Positions 21,575 to 33,870 of a stretch of DNA of 64,000 bases are shown one piece after another; within the stretch, counting starts at the first letter, position 1, and every line of letters starts with the position of its first letter. The DNA is from Atriophallophorus winterbourni (lineage: Eukaryota; Platyhelminthes; Trematoda; Plagiorchiida; Microphallidae). The notes beneath the pieces were generated by a model that was not told the origin of the DNA, did not search any database, and saw only the letters and a list, made by a program, of their open reading frames with translations. The translations under genes and the position numbers were made by a program. The stretch is taken from assembly GCA_013407085.1 (NCBI GenBank), contig JACCGJ010010473.1:1-64000 (forward strand). The letters run 5' to 3'.

Positions 21575-22480
21575 ATGAAACTCGAAACCTGTGAGCTCCG
21601 GTTCATGCTTTTAGGATTCAATTACGGCGTCTCAAATATCAGAGGCGTTAGAAAGTCCGCCGTGATTAACAATGAGCTAAAGAGGCTGCATGTCGACAGT
21701 GGCTGCCCTACAAGAGACGCGACTACCAAACACTGGTGAGCTAACAAAAATTGATCACACATTCTTTCGGAAAGGAAGAGGTTCTCATGAGCCTCTACTG
21801 CATGGAGTTTGGATTGCCGTGCTAAACGACATATTAGAAGCAACAGAGCCAAGCAGCAGCGGGAGCGAAAAGATGTGGACTTTATATCTGAGGTGCATTA
21901 CTATTACCATTACGTTGGTCAACGTTTATTCACCAACGCTCTCTGTGACGCCTACTGAAAAAAAACGCTTTTCATCATAACCTCTCAGCCGTCCTGAAAT
22001 ACGTGCCACAGAAATATTGTGAAGTGGAATTGGGTGATTTCAATGCGGGAGTTGTTGCAGATTACGAGTCTAGGCCAAACAGTCTCGGGATGTTCGGTGT
22101 AGGTGAAACAAAAGAAATTGGGTAACTCCATTCAGAATTGTGCACACAATTCTATCTTTGTGTCAGTAACACTTTCTTTTAAACAAAACCACAGCATAAA
22201 GTCACCTGAAAACATCCTCGCTCTAAGCATTGATCTTATTCTTGTTAATGAAACTTATATAGAGAGCGCCCTCTTCACGGAATCATATCAAACAGCAGAC
22301 TGCGACCCTGATCATTAGCTGATCAGTGCAAAATTGGAGCTTCCCAACACGAAATTCCACCGCACTGAATTGTCTGCTAAGCCTAGGATAGACGTCACTT
22401 GCATGTGCGAACCTAATCTAACTGCGAGAATCGTAAAATTCTTCACACATGAGTTAAACAAGACAGGCCCACTTGAATCT
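21575..22480 (+). pseudogene. Decayed LINE endonuclease domain
   Basis: N-terminal AP-endonuclease-like domain that nicks target DNA. Visible pieces: RKSAVINNELKRLHVD (21650-21697); after a frameshift AALQETRLPNTGEL (21697-21740), with the catalytic QE.R motif; LVNVYSPTLS (21917-21946); GDFNAG (22033-22050), with the catalytic D and N of the GDFN motif; then DCDPDH (22300-22317), the C-terminal SDH-like motif. Frameshifts near 21690 and 21960 and later stops inactivate it. Confidence 0.85.
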
Positions 22481-22959
22481 TCTTCAGAAAACTAAGAATT
22501 AATAAAAAGCTGCATATGGCGAGCCGCACTTTCTACGTTCGTTCCGAAAAAATCTCGAACTAGCGATTGGTTTGAAGACTGCTGTGCTGTACAAAAAACG
22601 CTCAGCATTATTGAGATTCGAAGATATGCCAACATATGAAACTTACGTCTTCTAAAAGCAGCTAGAAATATGGTTGAACAGACTGCGAGACGATGTGCAA
22701 ACGTCTATTGGACTGGAGTTAGCCTCAATAACGAAAAAGCTGTAGATACAAGAAACTTTCAATTTATGTATGATAAGATCAAGAGAGTCATTGGCTCAAA
22801 CAATCATAAAACGGCTCCAATTAAGTCTTTATCTGATAAGCCGATTGTCGACAAAACTCAACAGATGGAAAGATGAGTAGAGCACTTCTTTTCTTGCTGC
22901 TATAGACAGAGTACGGTTCTACCGCATGCATTTGAGAATGTCGAACTTTTGCGACCATT

Positions 22960-24696
22960 GAATATCTAGATACCCCTTCTACTCTTGATGAGCTCAATAA
23001 GGCAATGGACGGTTTAGCGAATAGGAAGCCCGGTGGTAACGACGGAATTCCACCTGAGCTCATCAAATGCAGTAGAGCAGCATTATAACAGGATCTTCAC
23101 CACTCAAATTTGCAATGCTTGCAGGAGGTTGGTGTCCCACAAGAGATGCGAGACACGAATATTATAACGCTTCTGAAGAATAAGCGTGACAGAGGCGACT
23201 GTAACAATTACAGATGGATTTTCCTCCTGAATGTTGTAGGCAAATTGTCTGCCTAAGTCTTACTGATCGAGCTGCAAGTTTTTGCGTGATAGAATTTAGT
23301 CAATGTGGCATACGCATAGGGAAGATTAATTTTGCCGTGAGCTTCTTCTTAAGACATGTTAGATAAAAATGTCCGAAAAAGCGTTGCCAGTATACGGTGT
23401 TTTTTTCTATATAAATATAGCATATCATAGCATATATATCATATAGCATAGCATAGCACGTCGGCAGGCAGGGTCTTTTGAAAATGCCTGATCTGAAAGG
23501 CCGCCCCCAATGCTGCTCAGACTTGTATTTCGTTCCACACAGGTATGCGAGTCGCAGTCCATTATAACAATTGCAGTTCACAAGCATTTGAAATTCGCTG
23601 AGGCGTCAAACAAGGGTGTGTTCTTGCTCTCACGCTTTTAAGCATTTTCTTTGCTCTGCTTCTGAAGCACTTTTTGAGGACAAAAACAGGAGGCATTTCC
23701 ATACGCACGCGAAGTGATGGTTACCTTTTCAACGTGAACCGTTTGAAAGCAAAAACCAATGTACGGGATGTGATAATCCGTGACCTGTTGTTTACCGACG
23801 ATGCAGCCTTTATTGCTCACTACCAAGAGAACCTGCAATCGCTAATGGACGGTTTTTCGTCCGCATTCAGAGAATTTGGTCTAACAATAAGCATGAAAAA
23901 GACCAAAGTCATTGGTGAAAGGAATGTATCGCCACCAATTATCGCTGTTGCAAAATGTCAGTTTGAACCAGTACATCATTTCACATATCTCAGTCTAAAC
24001 ATTGCGGATTACCTCTCGATAAAAACGAAGATTTATAAGCGTTTGGCAGTGCAACTGTCATTTTGTCCCGATGGAACTCTCGTGTTTGAGGTACCCGCAA
24101 GTTTACAGTAGAGACAAATATGATGATATACATCGCGTGCGTACCTAATGCTTTGATATATGGCAGTGAAACCTGGACTACCCACGCAAGCTGAATGCTT
24201 TCCATCAACGGAGCACCCGACGTATCTTGAACATATCGTGGATGTACAGAGTGACAAACGCTGAAGTGCATTCAAAAGCTAGTCTCCGGAGCATGTTCAC
24301 CCTATCACATCAGCGCCGCCTGCGATGGCTTGGTCATGTCTATAAAATGGAAATGGTCGTATTCCGGCAGATCCCCTCTAAAGTGAATTGCAATTAGGAA
24401 GTCGACCATTAAGCAGACCGCAATTGCGGTACAAAGATGTTTGTAAAAAAGATATGAAATCTCTTGACATTAAACCCGCAAGCTGGGAAGAACTTGCTCT
24501 TGAACGCTTACTTTCGAGGTATTGTGTAAACCGTCGTCTGCAAACCGGGGAGTAGAAAATAAAGCTCTTGGCTGCTGAACGCAAATCACTCCGCCAGTGT
24601 GCAACTGATGCAATAAAACATAGTTCTGAATAACGTTGCAAGCGCTGCGGAAGAGATTGTTCCTACCGAATCGGAATGCTTAGTCATTCAAGAAGC
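22960..24696 (+). pseudogene. Decayed LINE reverse transcriptase with C-terminal zinc finger
   Basis: Blocks in order: TLDELNKAMDGLANRKPGGN (22980-23040); RDTNIITLLKNKRDRGDCNN (23150-23210); VKQGCVLALTLLSIFFALLL (23605-23665); and VRDVIIRDLLFTDDAAFIAH (23764-23820), where FTDD (23791-23802) replaces the usual FADD but keeps both catalytic aspartates. LTISMKKTKV follows at 23880-23910. The connection region has YGSETWTTHAS (24157-24190) and QRRLRWLGHV (24310-24340), and a CKRCGRDCSYRIGMLSH finger lies at 24637-24687. The longest intact piece is 145 codons (23674-24111). The 23390-23460 stretch has been replaced by CATA-type simple repeat. Non-functional. Confidence 0.88.
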
Positions 24697-25985
24697 AGCA
24701 AAACATGAAATTTATGCGATGTGATGAACATCCATGGTCGACATCGACCGACGCAGGCCAACAACATTCAAATTCCCATTTTTGTTACACATATTTAAAG
24801 AAAGCTGCCGATCTAGCGCAGCAAGTAGTCCTTTCGTGACACAATTTATTGTTATTGGTGAGGTCATGTAACGTGGATTCTCGTAAAGAATCTTCTAAAT
24901 TAGTGTTGCTCGCGAATGCTATGAACGTTTTACCAAATAATTTCAGTGACTTTGGCAGACTTGAACCATTTGGCATTGTCAATGGTCCATCTTAAAAAAA
25001 CATTCTCGTTATCGTATTTATTATGAAATAAAAATATTAAATGGAGTCAGATGAATTATGAATTAGTGAACACGTGGAAAGCAGGAGCACTGCAGCAACA
25101 TATATCTTGACACGTCAATGGATGGCCAGGTATCGCTCGTATAATATTTTGAACATTCTCGCTATTTGCAATAAAAATGATAATGAACGTATTCGTTCAC
25201 CATATGACGGAATATGCAGGAGAGGTATCTGCTACTTAGAAATGGAAACATATCGCTTTCAATGATAAAATATATCACGGAGCACCGAAGTCCGTAATGG
25301 GAGTTCGCAATGGTTTGTAGATTAAACGATTCAAACATCTGGGTGTAGGCGAATTCACCAAATTGAGGATAAGGAGCAATATTATTCTGCCGAAGGACAT
25401 CAACTGATACGCATGTTTGATGTTTATGTTATGGAAATGAAACTGTGATATACGTTATGCTTTTACGCCTCACGTTTTTATTAATAAATGTAAGCCTCAC
25501 TCGTTCACCTTTCGTGTTTAATTTCTTTGGAAAAACCGAACCTTGCACCTGAATACACGTGCTGACTTTCCTTGTGTATAAAACATTTGTGTTGTTTTTA
25601 TGAATTCTCTATATTTTTAATCTGTGGTTACTGTAAAGTATTTACTTTTTGCACCATTGAAACTTTGAAGAACTTTGAATAACAAATGGTGCTATCATCC
25701 GGCATGGCGTTGTTTCAGGCGTAGTTGGCTTACACGTGACAACAAATATCATTTGTGATATTAACAATTCATTTAATACGTTCATATTTTACATATATCC
25801 ATAAATACCAAAAACAACAAACAACAAACAAATCACACAGCATTTCGCATCATGGTATACTTTGTTAGGTTATATCAGATTATTTTCAGATTGTAATCAG
25901 ATTATTATATTAAAACCTGTAACACATTGGTATTGGTACAAAAACATCATTCTAATTTCTCTAATCAACTTTATATCCGCCCAAG

Positions 25986-25994
25986 GTAAACCAG
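25986..25994 (+). CDS. 9-nt micro-exon candidate, copy A
   Basis: Acceptor tttatatccgcccaag, donor gttagt; phase 1 gives KP flanked by split codons. Aligned with 13766 and with the 12-nt exons 9451/19525. Preceded by A and followed by the 28661 exon it would give Ser-Lys-Pro-Val. Confidence 0.35.
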
Positions 25995-27542
25995 GTTAGT
26001 ATGTTTGAATTTTCATTTTTGCATTTAATGTACGGTAAGTTCATAATAGGCGGTTTGGTTCAGGAGCTGAGCTGTAAAGTTTTGCGTTCATTTGAAAGGC
26101 TGCTATGAACATGTGGGTTAGTGTTCACGTTTGATTTTACGAGCACTAATCGGCAGATTTTGTTAAAGATTCAAGATAGAAAATGCGATATTTATGGTTA
26201 AAGAAACAATTGTGTATGCAATATTACACACAAATATATGGATGTGCTCATGTTAATGAATATTCCGATTAACTTGTAAAGCATATGAGTGGTAGCTACA
26301 AATATAATAATAAATTTCGTTTGCGCTCATGCGAAACACGTAAATCATTTCTAGGTTGTGTGCATATGACTGCCGCGCTTATTGAATAACCATTTTAAAC
26401 GTATGATATATGACGGTTACTCTAGTTGCCACATCAAACAAGCAGTCGATTGCTCGGTAGCTCCCATTAGAAACTTCAGTAACCATCGGATTGCAGCGTC
26501 TGGTATCTGATCCAAAAATATCAATCATGTGTTTCACGTATGCTATAAGTAAGCCGAAAAACACAAAAATATCATAATATACGTAGATCAATTACCGTAG
26601 TCGAAGGGTTAATTATTGTGCAATGTTTTCTCAATCCTTCGTGGTTTATAGTCATACGACACACTGTTGTACTATAGGCTGTGTAATACTGATGATGGAA
26701 TTGTATAATGAATTTATGTGGTAGAATGTGCGCCGGAAATATGGTGACTTGGATGTTCGTCACTTAGTTTATTCTTGACTGCAAATATTAGTCAACTATT
26801 TCGTCAGTATTCAACGTTCTTTTCAAACACCTTAAACCATTGATCTGGCAAAATTCAGTTGAAAATGATGTGCCAAACATTTTGTGCATCATGCAAACTT
26901 ATAAGATGACACAATTATGTATAAAGACATATATTTTGTGTTTGCAAAACGGGTGGTTTCCTGTTTCAAAAATTAGTAGAATCTATAATTCACAAAATAG
27001 TTGACAACTGACAATATATCGAGGTTGAACGTTAAACGTCAATACCAATGTAGTTAGCGCATATGTAATTATCTAACCAAAATTTATTGAACCACAGCCA
27101 AGCATATAGGTGAACGGATGGTGCACTTGATCGCCAGGTTGCATGCAAATGAAATATGGTTTCTAACTGAAGCTTTGGAAGACCTTAACACATTTCTCTT
27201 TTACAACTGAAAACATCATACATTCACTGACTTTGTTTCGTTGCACCGATATATGAACTGGTGGTGCACCTCTGAACGAGACTTAGTCACTGTTCGCCTT
27301 TAAAATCAAAGCGTGTGTGTCATCATCACCTTTCGTGAACTCAGAACATTTTGCCAAATTTCATGAAAATCAACTGAAATTTATGAACTCATAATGCTAT
27401 GATATTTGCGTGCAATCGGTTGGAATATTTTGTAAGTTACATTATACTTCTGCAACAGTAAGGTGCCTGCCAATATAGTTAATATAATTAAATAATATCA
27501 AACCCCACTATTGAATTTACCGCACTGTTTAACAGCCTTCAG

Positions 27543-27566
27543 TACGCCTGCGTTGTTTCACTTTAC
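27543..27566 (+). CDS. 24-nt micro-exon candidate, copy A
   Basis: Acceptor gtttaacagccttcag, donor gttgga, 24 bases, open in phase 1 as RLRCFTL. Identical in B (32379), where the donor is a better gtgaga. The corresponding place in the array has no acceptor, so the exon would be specific to A/B. Confidence 0.3.
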
Positions 27567-27625
27567 GTTGGAATCACCAGGATCTGTTGTCAATGTTCCT
27601 CCTAGTGTTGATTGTTGAAAAACAG

Positions 27626-27684
27626 TTTGTATGAAATCTATTAAACGTGATGCGTTAATTGACCTCGATTTTGTAAGTGCTTAA
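27626..27684 (+). CDS. Terminal exon candidate, copy A
   Basis: After gttgaaaaacag the phase-1 frame reads CMKSIKRDALIDLDFVSA and ends TAA. It lies where the array has its QYIITDHSAI terminal exon but is not similar to it. In B the frame and stop are kept with three differences, all amino-acid changing. The acceptor is purine-rich and weak. Confidence 0.28.
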
Positions 27685-27876
27685 TTGATTATTCTTTGAT
27701 TGTTTGACGCCACGCCAAGTCATCCAAAAAGATATTAGCTTGCAAAAAACATATTATCACCAACATAGTAATTAGGCGCTTATTGCCTTCGCATTTATGA
27801 TCTGTTCTGTTCAATTTTCTTGGAAACATCTGTTGAATTTTTTGCGGTTACCTGAAAATACAATATTTCAATTTAG

Positions 27877-27896
27877 AAGAAGAAGAAGAAGAAGAA
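27877..27896. repeat. (GAA)n simple repeat
   Basis: Six AAG/GAA triplets; the B copy at 32709-32732 is longer and interrupted by GAT. Confidence 0.85.
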
Positions 27897-28660
27897 TGAC
27901 TTCATTCGTGTTCAAGAATTTTCAGCAATGAAAAACATAATCTCCATTCAGAAATATATTCGTCATCTCAAATGACGAAACAATGCTTTTGAACTTAACA
28001 AAAACATTGTCAGATCTCAAAATGCAATTTCCCTTCATGCATAAATATTTATAACATACACACGATTCTTTATATCCTATAAGAGCGCAAATTTAGAATA
28101 TGTGAAATTTAAAAGATCGAATAATATAAGCGTTTTAGTTCACATGCACGTGAGATAAATAATATTTCGATTATTTCTCGATCTCAAGTCATGCGAGCAC
28201 GTATATCCTCAACTCCTCATAGATGAGTTTTATCTATCGTCATCATAAATCAAAAATTTAATCTCTTAAAATTAATCCATTTAGCGATAGGTCATCACCC
28301 CATGATTCGACGGTCTACTTCTCATGAGGACACGGGGTTTTTCGTGTTGCGAATGTTTATCTGAGTTAAAGATGCTGGACAGAATAATTTCATATGCTTA
28401 ATAATGTAGCTTATGCATTTCTTCATACCTATCGATATTATTTTTATATTTAATTATTTATTTTAATTATTTTAATTATTATAATTTTTATATATAACAT
28501 ATTTAATTATATGCTAAACAATACAACGGATTGATTGTTTCTCTTACTCAAAACATAATTTCATTTTTGGATGTTAGCTCACAACTATGTCTTCCATGTA
28601 TACTTGCACTTCAAGTAACATTTGGAATTTGAGAATCGTCGTTTACTTATGTTTATACAG

Positions 28661-28687
28661 TAGCCAATGTTGCTGAAGCATCAGGAA
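28661..28687 (+). CDS. 27-nt micro-exon (ANVAEASG module), copy A
   Basis: Acceptor cttatgtttatacag, donor gtaagt, 27 bases, open in phase 1 as ANVAEASG. It occupies the position of the array's IVAPVTST exon, and the upstream intron is alignable (GAGAATC...TCGT...). The B copy differs by one synonymous change (TCA to TCG, Ser). If the donor is not used, the same frame stays open to TGA at 28918-28920, adding about 77 residues rich in Cys and His; B closes at once. Confidence 0.65.
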
Positions 28688-30821
28688 GTAAGTTTATTTT
28701 ACAGCGCCCCAGGTTTGCTTCAAATCTCAATTTTATGCAATATGATCATTCAGATAATTATGAACTTCAACAATGTTTTCACCCCCATGTTTGTGGTAGT
28801 CATTGTAAAAAGAAATTCACCAGTGGGTTATATAAAAAATACACAATGACTATGCCAAGTCACAGTGCTGATCCAAGTAGTTACCCTTGCAAGGAACCAC
28901 TAATAATATGGATTTTATGAACAATAGACGTTTTACTCAAATTCTGATTTATTGTAATCCTAGCCGCTACCTATTGGTAACCTAGCAGTATCTTAGATCA
29001 AGTACAGTCTGTAAATGGATCAACCATGGTATTGTGTAAATCGTTGTCTGCAAACCGGGGAGGAGCAAATACAGTTCTTGGCTGCTGAACGCAGATCACT
29101 CCGCCAGTGTGCAACTAATGCAATAAAACAGAGTTCTAAATAACGTTGCAAGCGCTGCTTGAGAGATTGTTCCTTCTGAATCGAAATGTTTAGTTATTCA
29201 AGAAGCTGCAAAACATGAAAATCATGTGATGTGATGAACATCCATGGTCGACATCGACCGACCGAGGCCAACAACATCCGAATTTCCATTTTTGTTACAC
29301 ATATTCAAAGGCAGCTGCCGATCTAGCGCAGCAAACAATCCTTTCGTGACACAATTTATTGTTATTGGTTAGGTCATGTAAGGTGGATTCTCGTAAAGAA
29401 TCTTCTAAATTAGTGTTGCTCGCGGATGCTATGAACGTTTTGACCAAATAATTTCAGTGACGTTTGACAGATATGAAACCTTTGGCATTGACAATGGTCC
29501 ATCTTGGAAAAAATTCTCGTTATCGTATCTATTATGAAATAAAAATATTATATGGAGTTATTTGAAGTATGGAATAGTGAACACGTGGAAAGCACGAGCA
29601 CTGCCACAACATATATCTTGACACGCCAATGGATGGCCAGGTATCGCTCGTATAATATTTTGAACATTCTCGCTATTTGCAATAAAAATGATAATGAACG
29701 TATTCGTTCACCATATGACGGAATATGCAGGAGAGGTATCTGCTACTTAGAAATAGAAACATATCGCTTTCAATGATAAAATATATCACGGAGCACCGAA
29801 GTCCGTAATGGGAGTTCGCAATGGTTTGTAGATTGAACGATTCTAACATCTGGGTGGAGGTGAATTCACCAAATTGAGGATAAGGAGCAATATTATTCTG
29901 CCGAAGGACATCAACTGATACGCATGTTTGATGTTTATGTTATGGGAATGAAACTGTGATATACGTTATGCCTTTACGTCTCACGTTTTTTTAATAATTG
30001 TAAGCCTCACTCGTTTACCTTTCGTGTTTAATTTCTTTGGAAAAACGCAACCATGCACCTGCATACACGTGCTGACTTTCCTTGTGTATAAAACATTTGT
30101 GTTGTTTTTATGAATTCTCTATATTTTCAATCTGTGGTTACTGTAAAGTATTTACTTCCTGCACCATTGAAACTTTGAAAAACTTTGAATAACAAATGGT
30201 GCTATCATCCGGCATGGCGTTGTTTCAGGCGTAGTTTGGCTTACACGTGACAACAAATATCATTTGTGATATTAACAATTCATTTAATACTTTCATATTT
30301 TACATATATCCATAAATACCACAAACAACTCAGTGTTGTATTTCCATTAGCAATGTGAAAAAGCCATCGTATGTTAGCTAAAATGATTATTCCAAGGTTT
30401 TTACATGTCTGTCATTAATAGTTTCAAGTAATGGTGCAACATTTTGCCGAAAATAATATAAATTAGTCTCGCAGAACGTTAGACGATTAGAAACAATAAT
30501 ATACTTTTTGTTCGCGAGATAGTCAATTTAAACGAAGAATAGTTTATTACTCGGATATGCACTCTTTAGCACCATGGTTATTATAAAGTAATTTATTTTT
30601 GGGGGCAAAACTTGCAACTTCAAAGAACGAAGTTTTGCTCAAGTTACAATCAGTTAAATATCTAAGTAGTGACACAGCATTTCGCATCATGATATACTTT
30701 GTTCGGTTTTATCAGATTATATCAGATTGTAATCAGATTATCATATAATAACATGTAACACATTGGTATTGGTACAAAAACATCATTCTAATTTCTCTAA
30801 TCAACTTTATATCCGCCCAAG

Positions 30822-30830
30822 GTAAACCAG
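30822..30830 (+). CDS. 9-nt micro-exon candidate, copy B
   Basis: Same nine bases and acceptor as 25986; donor gttagtaag. Confidence 0.35.
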
Positions 30831-32378
30831 GTTAGTAAGTTTGAATTTTCATTTTTGCATTCAATGTACGGTAAGTTCATAATAGGCGGTTTGGTTCAGG
30901 AGCTGAGCTGTAAAGTTTTGCGTTCATTTGAAAGGCTGTTATGAACATGTGGTTTAGTGTTCACGTTTGATGTTACGAGCACTAATCGGCAGATTTTGTT
31001 AAAGATTCAAGATAGAAAATGTGATATTCACGGTTAAAGATACAATTGTGTATGCAATATTACACACAAATATATGGATGTGCTCATGTTCATAAATATT
31101 CCGATCAACTTGTAAAGCATATGAGTGGTAGCTACAAATATAATAATAAATTTCGTTTGCGCTCATGCGAAACACCTAAATCACTTCTAGGTTGTGTGCA
31201 TATGACTGCCGCGCTTATTAAATAACCATTTTAAACGTATGATATATGACGGTTACTCTAGTTGCCACATCAAACAAGCAGTCGATTGCTCGGTAGCTCC
31301 CGTTAGAACCTTCAGTAACCATAAGATTGCAGCGTCTGGTGTTTGATCCGAAAATCTCAATCATGTGTTTCACGTATGCTATAAGTAAGCCGAAAAACAC
31401 AAAAATATCATTATATACGTAGATCAATTACCGTAGTCGAAGGGTTAATTATTGTGCAATGTTTTCTCAATCCTTCGTGATTTATAGTCATACGACACAC
31501 TGTTGTACTATTGGCTGTGTAATACTGATGATGGAATTGTATAATGAATTTATGTGGTAGAATGTGCGCCGGAAATATGGTGACTTGGATGTTCGTCACT
31601 TAGTTTATTCTTGACTGCAAATATTAGTCAACTATTTCGTCAGTATTCAACGTTCTTTTCAAACACCTTAAACCATTGATCTGGCAAAATTCAGTTGAAA
31701 ATGATGTGCCAAACATTTTGTGCATCATGCAAACTTATAAGATGACACAATTATGTATAAAGACATATATTTTGTGTTTGCAAAACGGGTGGTTTCCTGT
31801 TTCAAAAATTAGTAGAATCTATAATTCACAAAATAATTGACAACTGACAATATTTCGAGGTTGAAAGTTAAACGTCAATGCCAATGTAGTTAGCGCATAT
31901 GTAATTATCTAACCCAAATTTATTGAACCACAGCCAAGCATATAGGTGAACCGATAGTGCACTTGATCGTCAGGTTGCATGCAAATGAAATATGGTTTCT
32001 AACTGAAGCTTTGGAAGACCTTAACACATTTCTCTTCTGCAACTGAAAACGACATACATTCACTCACTTTGTTTCGTTGTACCGATATATGAACTGGTGG
32101 TGCACCTCTGAACGAGGCTTAGTCACTGTTTGCCTTTAAAATCAAAGCGTGTGAGTCATCATCACCTTTCGTGAAATCAGAACATTTTGCCAAATTTCAT
32201 GAAAATCAACTGGAATTTATGTACTCATAATGCTAGGATATTCGCGTGCAATCGGTTGTAATATTTTGTAAGTAACATTATACTTCTGCAACAGTAAGGT
32301 GCCTGCCAAAATAGTTAGTATAATTAAGTAGTATCAAACCCCACTTTTGAATTTACCGCAATGTTTAACAGCCTTCAG

Positions 32379-32402
32379 TACGCCTGCGTTGTTTCACTTT
32401 AC
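32379..32402 (+). CDS. 24-nt micro-exon candidate, copy B
   Basis: RLRCFTL in phase 1; donor gtgaga. Intron to the next candidate exon would be only 59 bases. Confidence 0.3.
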
Positions 32403-32461
32403 GTGAGAATTACCAGGATCTGTTGTCAGTGTTCCTCCTAGTGTTGATTTTTGGAAAACAG

Positions 32462-32520
32462 TTTGTATGAAATCTATTGAACGTGATGCGTTTATTGACC
32501 TCGATTTTGTAAATGCTTAA
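32462..32520 (+). CDS. Terminal exon candidate, copy B
   Basis: CMKSIERDAFIDLDFVNA then TAA, entered in phase 1 after tttttggaaaacag. Differs from A by Lys/Glu, Leu/Phe and Ser/Asn. Confidence 0.28.
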
Positions 32521-33499
32521 TTGATTATTGTTTGATTGTTTGACGCAACGCCTAGTCATCCAAAAAGTTATTAGCTTGCAACAAACATATTATCACCAAC
32601 ATAGTAATTCGACGCTCATTGCCTTCGCATTTATGATCTGTTCTGTTCAATTTTTTGGAAACATCTGTTGAATTTTTTGCGATTACCTGAAAATACAATA
32701 TTTCAACTTAGAAGAAGAAGATGAAGAAGAAGAATCACTTTATTCGTGTCCACAAATTTTCAGCAATGAATAACTTAATTTCCATTCAGAAATATATTCG
32801 TCATCTCAAATAACGAAACAATGCTTTTGAACTTAACAAAAACATTGTCAGATCTCAAAATGCAATTTTCCTTCATGCATAAATATTTATAACATACAAA
32901 CGATTCTTTATATCTCATTAGAGCGCAAATTTAGAATATGTGAAATTTAAAAGATCGAATAATATAAGCGTTCTAGTTCACATGTACGTGAGAGAAATGA
33001 TATTTCGAGTACTTCTCGATTTCAAGTCACGCGAGCACGTATATCCTTAACTGCTCATAGATGAGTTTTATTTACCGTCATCATAAATCCCAAATTAAAT
33101 CTATTAAAATTAATCCATTTAGCGATAAGTCATCACTCTATGATTCGACGGTCTATTTCTCATGAGGACACGGGTTTTTTTCGTGTTGTGAATGTTTATC
33201 TCAGTTAAAGATGCTGGACAGAATAATTTCATATGCTTAATAATGTAGTTTGTGCATTTCTTCATACCCATCGATATTATTTTCATATTTAATTAGTTAG
33301 TTCAATTATTATAATTAATTTAATTTATATATATAACATATTTAATTATATGCTAAACAATACAACGGATTGATCGATTCTCTTACTCAAAACATAATTT
33401 TATTTTTGGATTTTAGCTCACATCTTTGTCTTCTATGTTTACATGCACTTCAAATAACATTTGTAATTTGAGAATTGTTGTTTCCTTATGTTTGTACAG

Positions 33500-33526
33500 T
33501 AGCCAATGTTGCTGAAGCATCGGGAA
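33500..33526 (+). CDS. 27-nt micro-exon (ANVAEASG module), copy B
   Basis: Acceptor tatgtttgtacag, donor gtaagt. Its final A joins AT of the first array micro-exon (37698) to give AAT (Asn), so a long splice into the array would stay in frame. Confidence 0.65.
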
Positions 33527-33870
33527 GTAAGTTTATTTGACAGCGCATCAGGTTTGCTTTAAATCTCAATTCAATGCAATATGATCATTGAGATCATTAA
33601 TAACTTTAACAATGTTTCCAACCCCATGTTTCTGGTATTCATCGTATAGAGCAATTCACCAGTGGGATATATAAAAAATATACAACGGCTATGCCAATTC
33701 ACAGTGCTCATCCAAGTAGTTACCCTTGCAAGGTATCACTAATAATATGGATTTTATGAACAATAGACGTTTGACTCAAATTCTGATTTATTGTAATTCT
33801 AGCCGCTACCTATTGGTAACCTAGCAGTATCTCAAATCAAGTACACTCAGTAAATGGATCAGACATGCGC

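Larger units (their letters stand above)
20728..24760 (+). mobile_element. LINE copy 2, nearly full length, decayed
   Basis: The 5' end is recognised by identity with LINE copy 1 (9885). In order: about 0.85 kb of 5' untranslated sequence, an apurinic endonuclease domain, a reverse transcriptase domain and a C-terminal zinc finger, all on the plus strand and broken by many stops and shifts. It sits in the intron after micro-exon 20585. The 3' boundary is uncertain because the only other copies share the same downstream flank. Confidence 0.85.
24440..29027 (+). repeat. Tandem duplicate A (LINE tail plus diverged gene unit)
   Basis: Left copy of a ~4.5-4.8 kb tandem duplication; B follows at 29028. 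Contents: LINE 3' coding tail, shared flank to 25800, micro-exon 25986, a stretch related to the array around and after its 27-nt exon (26280-27360), candidate exons 27543 and 27626, and micro-exon 28661. Compared with gene copy 1 and with B, A has lost about 330 bases at 25820 (present as 30340-30665). Minus-strand frames such as 26379-26591 are kept in B only because the copies are recent. Confidence 0.85.
29028..33870 (+). repeat. Tandem duplicate B
   Basis: Right copy of the tandem pair. It begins abruptly inside the LINE tail (GTATTGTGTAAATCG...), joined to the end of A, so the LINE was already present when the duplication arose. Contains micro-exons 30822 and 33500 and candidate exons 32379 and 32462. 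Most of its length differs from A by scattered substitutions and small indels. Confidence 0.85.

Noticed and set aside
25074..25265. Plus-strand frame conserved between copies A and B (29552-29776).
   Set aside because: Copies A and B are recent duplicates and the older third copy near 11830-11990 has a deletion; no domain recognised. May be LINE 3' sequence.
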